From contig NW_026623100.1 in NCBI RefSeq assembly GCF_023065955.2, forward strand, positions 11,571,001 to 11,635,000: a stretch of DNA of 64,000 nt. The letters run 5' to 3'. A program made the position numbers and the translations under genes. The notes beneath the pieces are model-generated. The model did not search any database. It had not been told where the DNA came from and was given only the letters and a program-made list of their open reading frames with translations. The stretch comes from Ursus arctos (taxonomy: Eukaryota > Chordata > Mammalia > Carnivora > Ursidae). Below, piece by piece: positions 63,740 through 64,000 of this stretch (position 1 is the stretch's first letter; the number at the start of each line of letters is the position of its first letter).

Positions 63740-64000
63740 GTAAGAAAATAAATGTATGCAGCGAAATCAGGTATACATAAGAAATAACTGGTGAAATCAG
63801 GTCATGTTTTTGTGGTGGGTTGGTTACTATGGGGTTTCTGCAGCAAAAGCCACGACTGCATCGTGTTCCCCTCGGGTTTTTTCTAATGCCTTCTGTTGAC
63901 TGGGGACCACATGCTGCTGATGTCAGACATGGAAAAGGCAGAGATGATGACTTGTTATGAAAATTTAGGATGGAATTTTAGGTTGGTAATTTATTCCCAG

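Noticed and set aside
1..64000. Novel bacterial-type system (CRISPR, operon, phage island)
   Set aside because: The window is intron-exon mammalian DNA with carnivore SINEs and L1s. No regularly spaced repeats, operons or prokaryotic genes are present.

Overview
The window is vertebrate nuclear DNA from a carnivoran mammal and lies entirely within one large protein-coding gene on the + strand. Two things point to Carnivora. First, there are twelve tRNA-Lys-type CAN-SINEs (5' end GCGCCTGGGTGGCTCAG, AAATAAATAAAATCTTT tail). Second, several L1 copies carry the carnivore-type 3' UTR ('gggtattaaggagggcacatattgcat', split here between positions 42234 and 42265). The younger SINE subtype, with 'gggcgtgatcctggcgttctgggatcgag'-like cores, is the one I associate with bears, so an ursid is my best guess; this is inference.

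The gene is TMEM131. I place 28 consecutive internal coding exons between 381 and 63739. All introns are GT-AG and the codon phase is preserved at every junction. The exons total 3944 coding nt, or 1314 codons plus 2 nt. Neither the start codon nor the stop codon is in the window. Exons at 381-45718 encode the lumenal part: a chain of immunoglobulin/PapD-like beta-sandwich modules with about fifteen N-glycosylation sequons. The exons at 45533-45718 and 46512-46670 together encode one transmembrane helix, split by an intron. The exons at 46512-63739 encode the start of a long polar cytosolic tail, with a poly-proline run and Lys/Glu- and Ser-rich segments. The TMEM131 family is known for recruiting procollagen through its lumenal PapD-like domain and engaging TRAPP-complex trafficking machinery through its tail.

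Over 90 percent of the window is intron. The introns hold CAN-SINEs (several with clear target-site duplications), truncated L1s of different ages, ancient L2, hAT-type (MER20, MER5 and related) and Tigger-type DNA transposon relics, and microsatellites. The largest introns are 47671-59739 (12.1 kb), 10971-20342 (9.4 kb), 37936-43085 (5.1 kb), 2783-7272 (4.5 kb) and 30247-34558 (4.3 kb). Five introns are very short (92-114 bp).

I find no second functional gene, RNA gene, CRISPR, operon or other unusual system. The points worth a second look are details of retroposition and local rearrangement, a weak splice donor, a SINE very close to an exon, and one unassigned protein-like relic on the minus strand.
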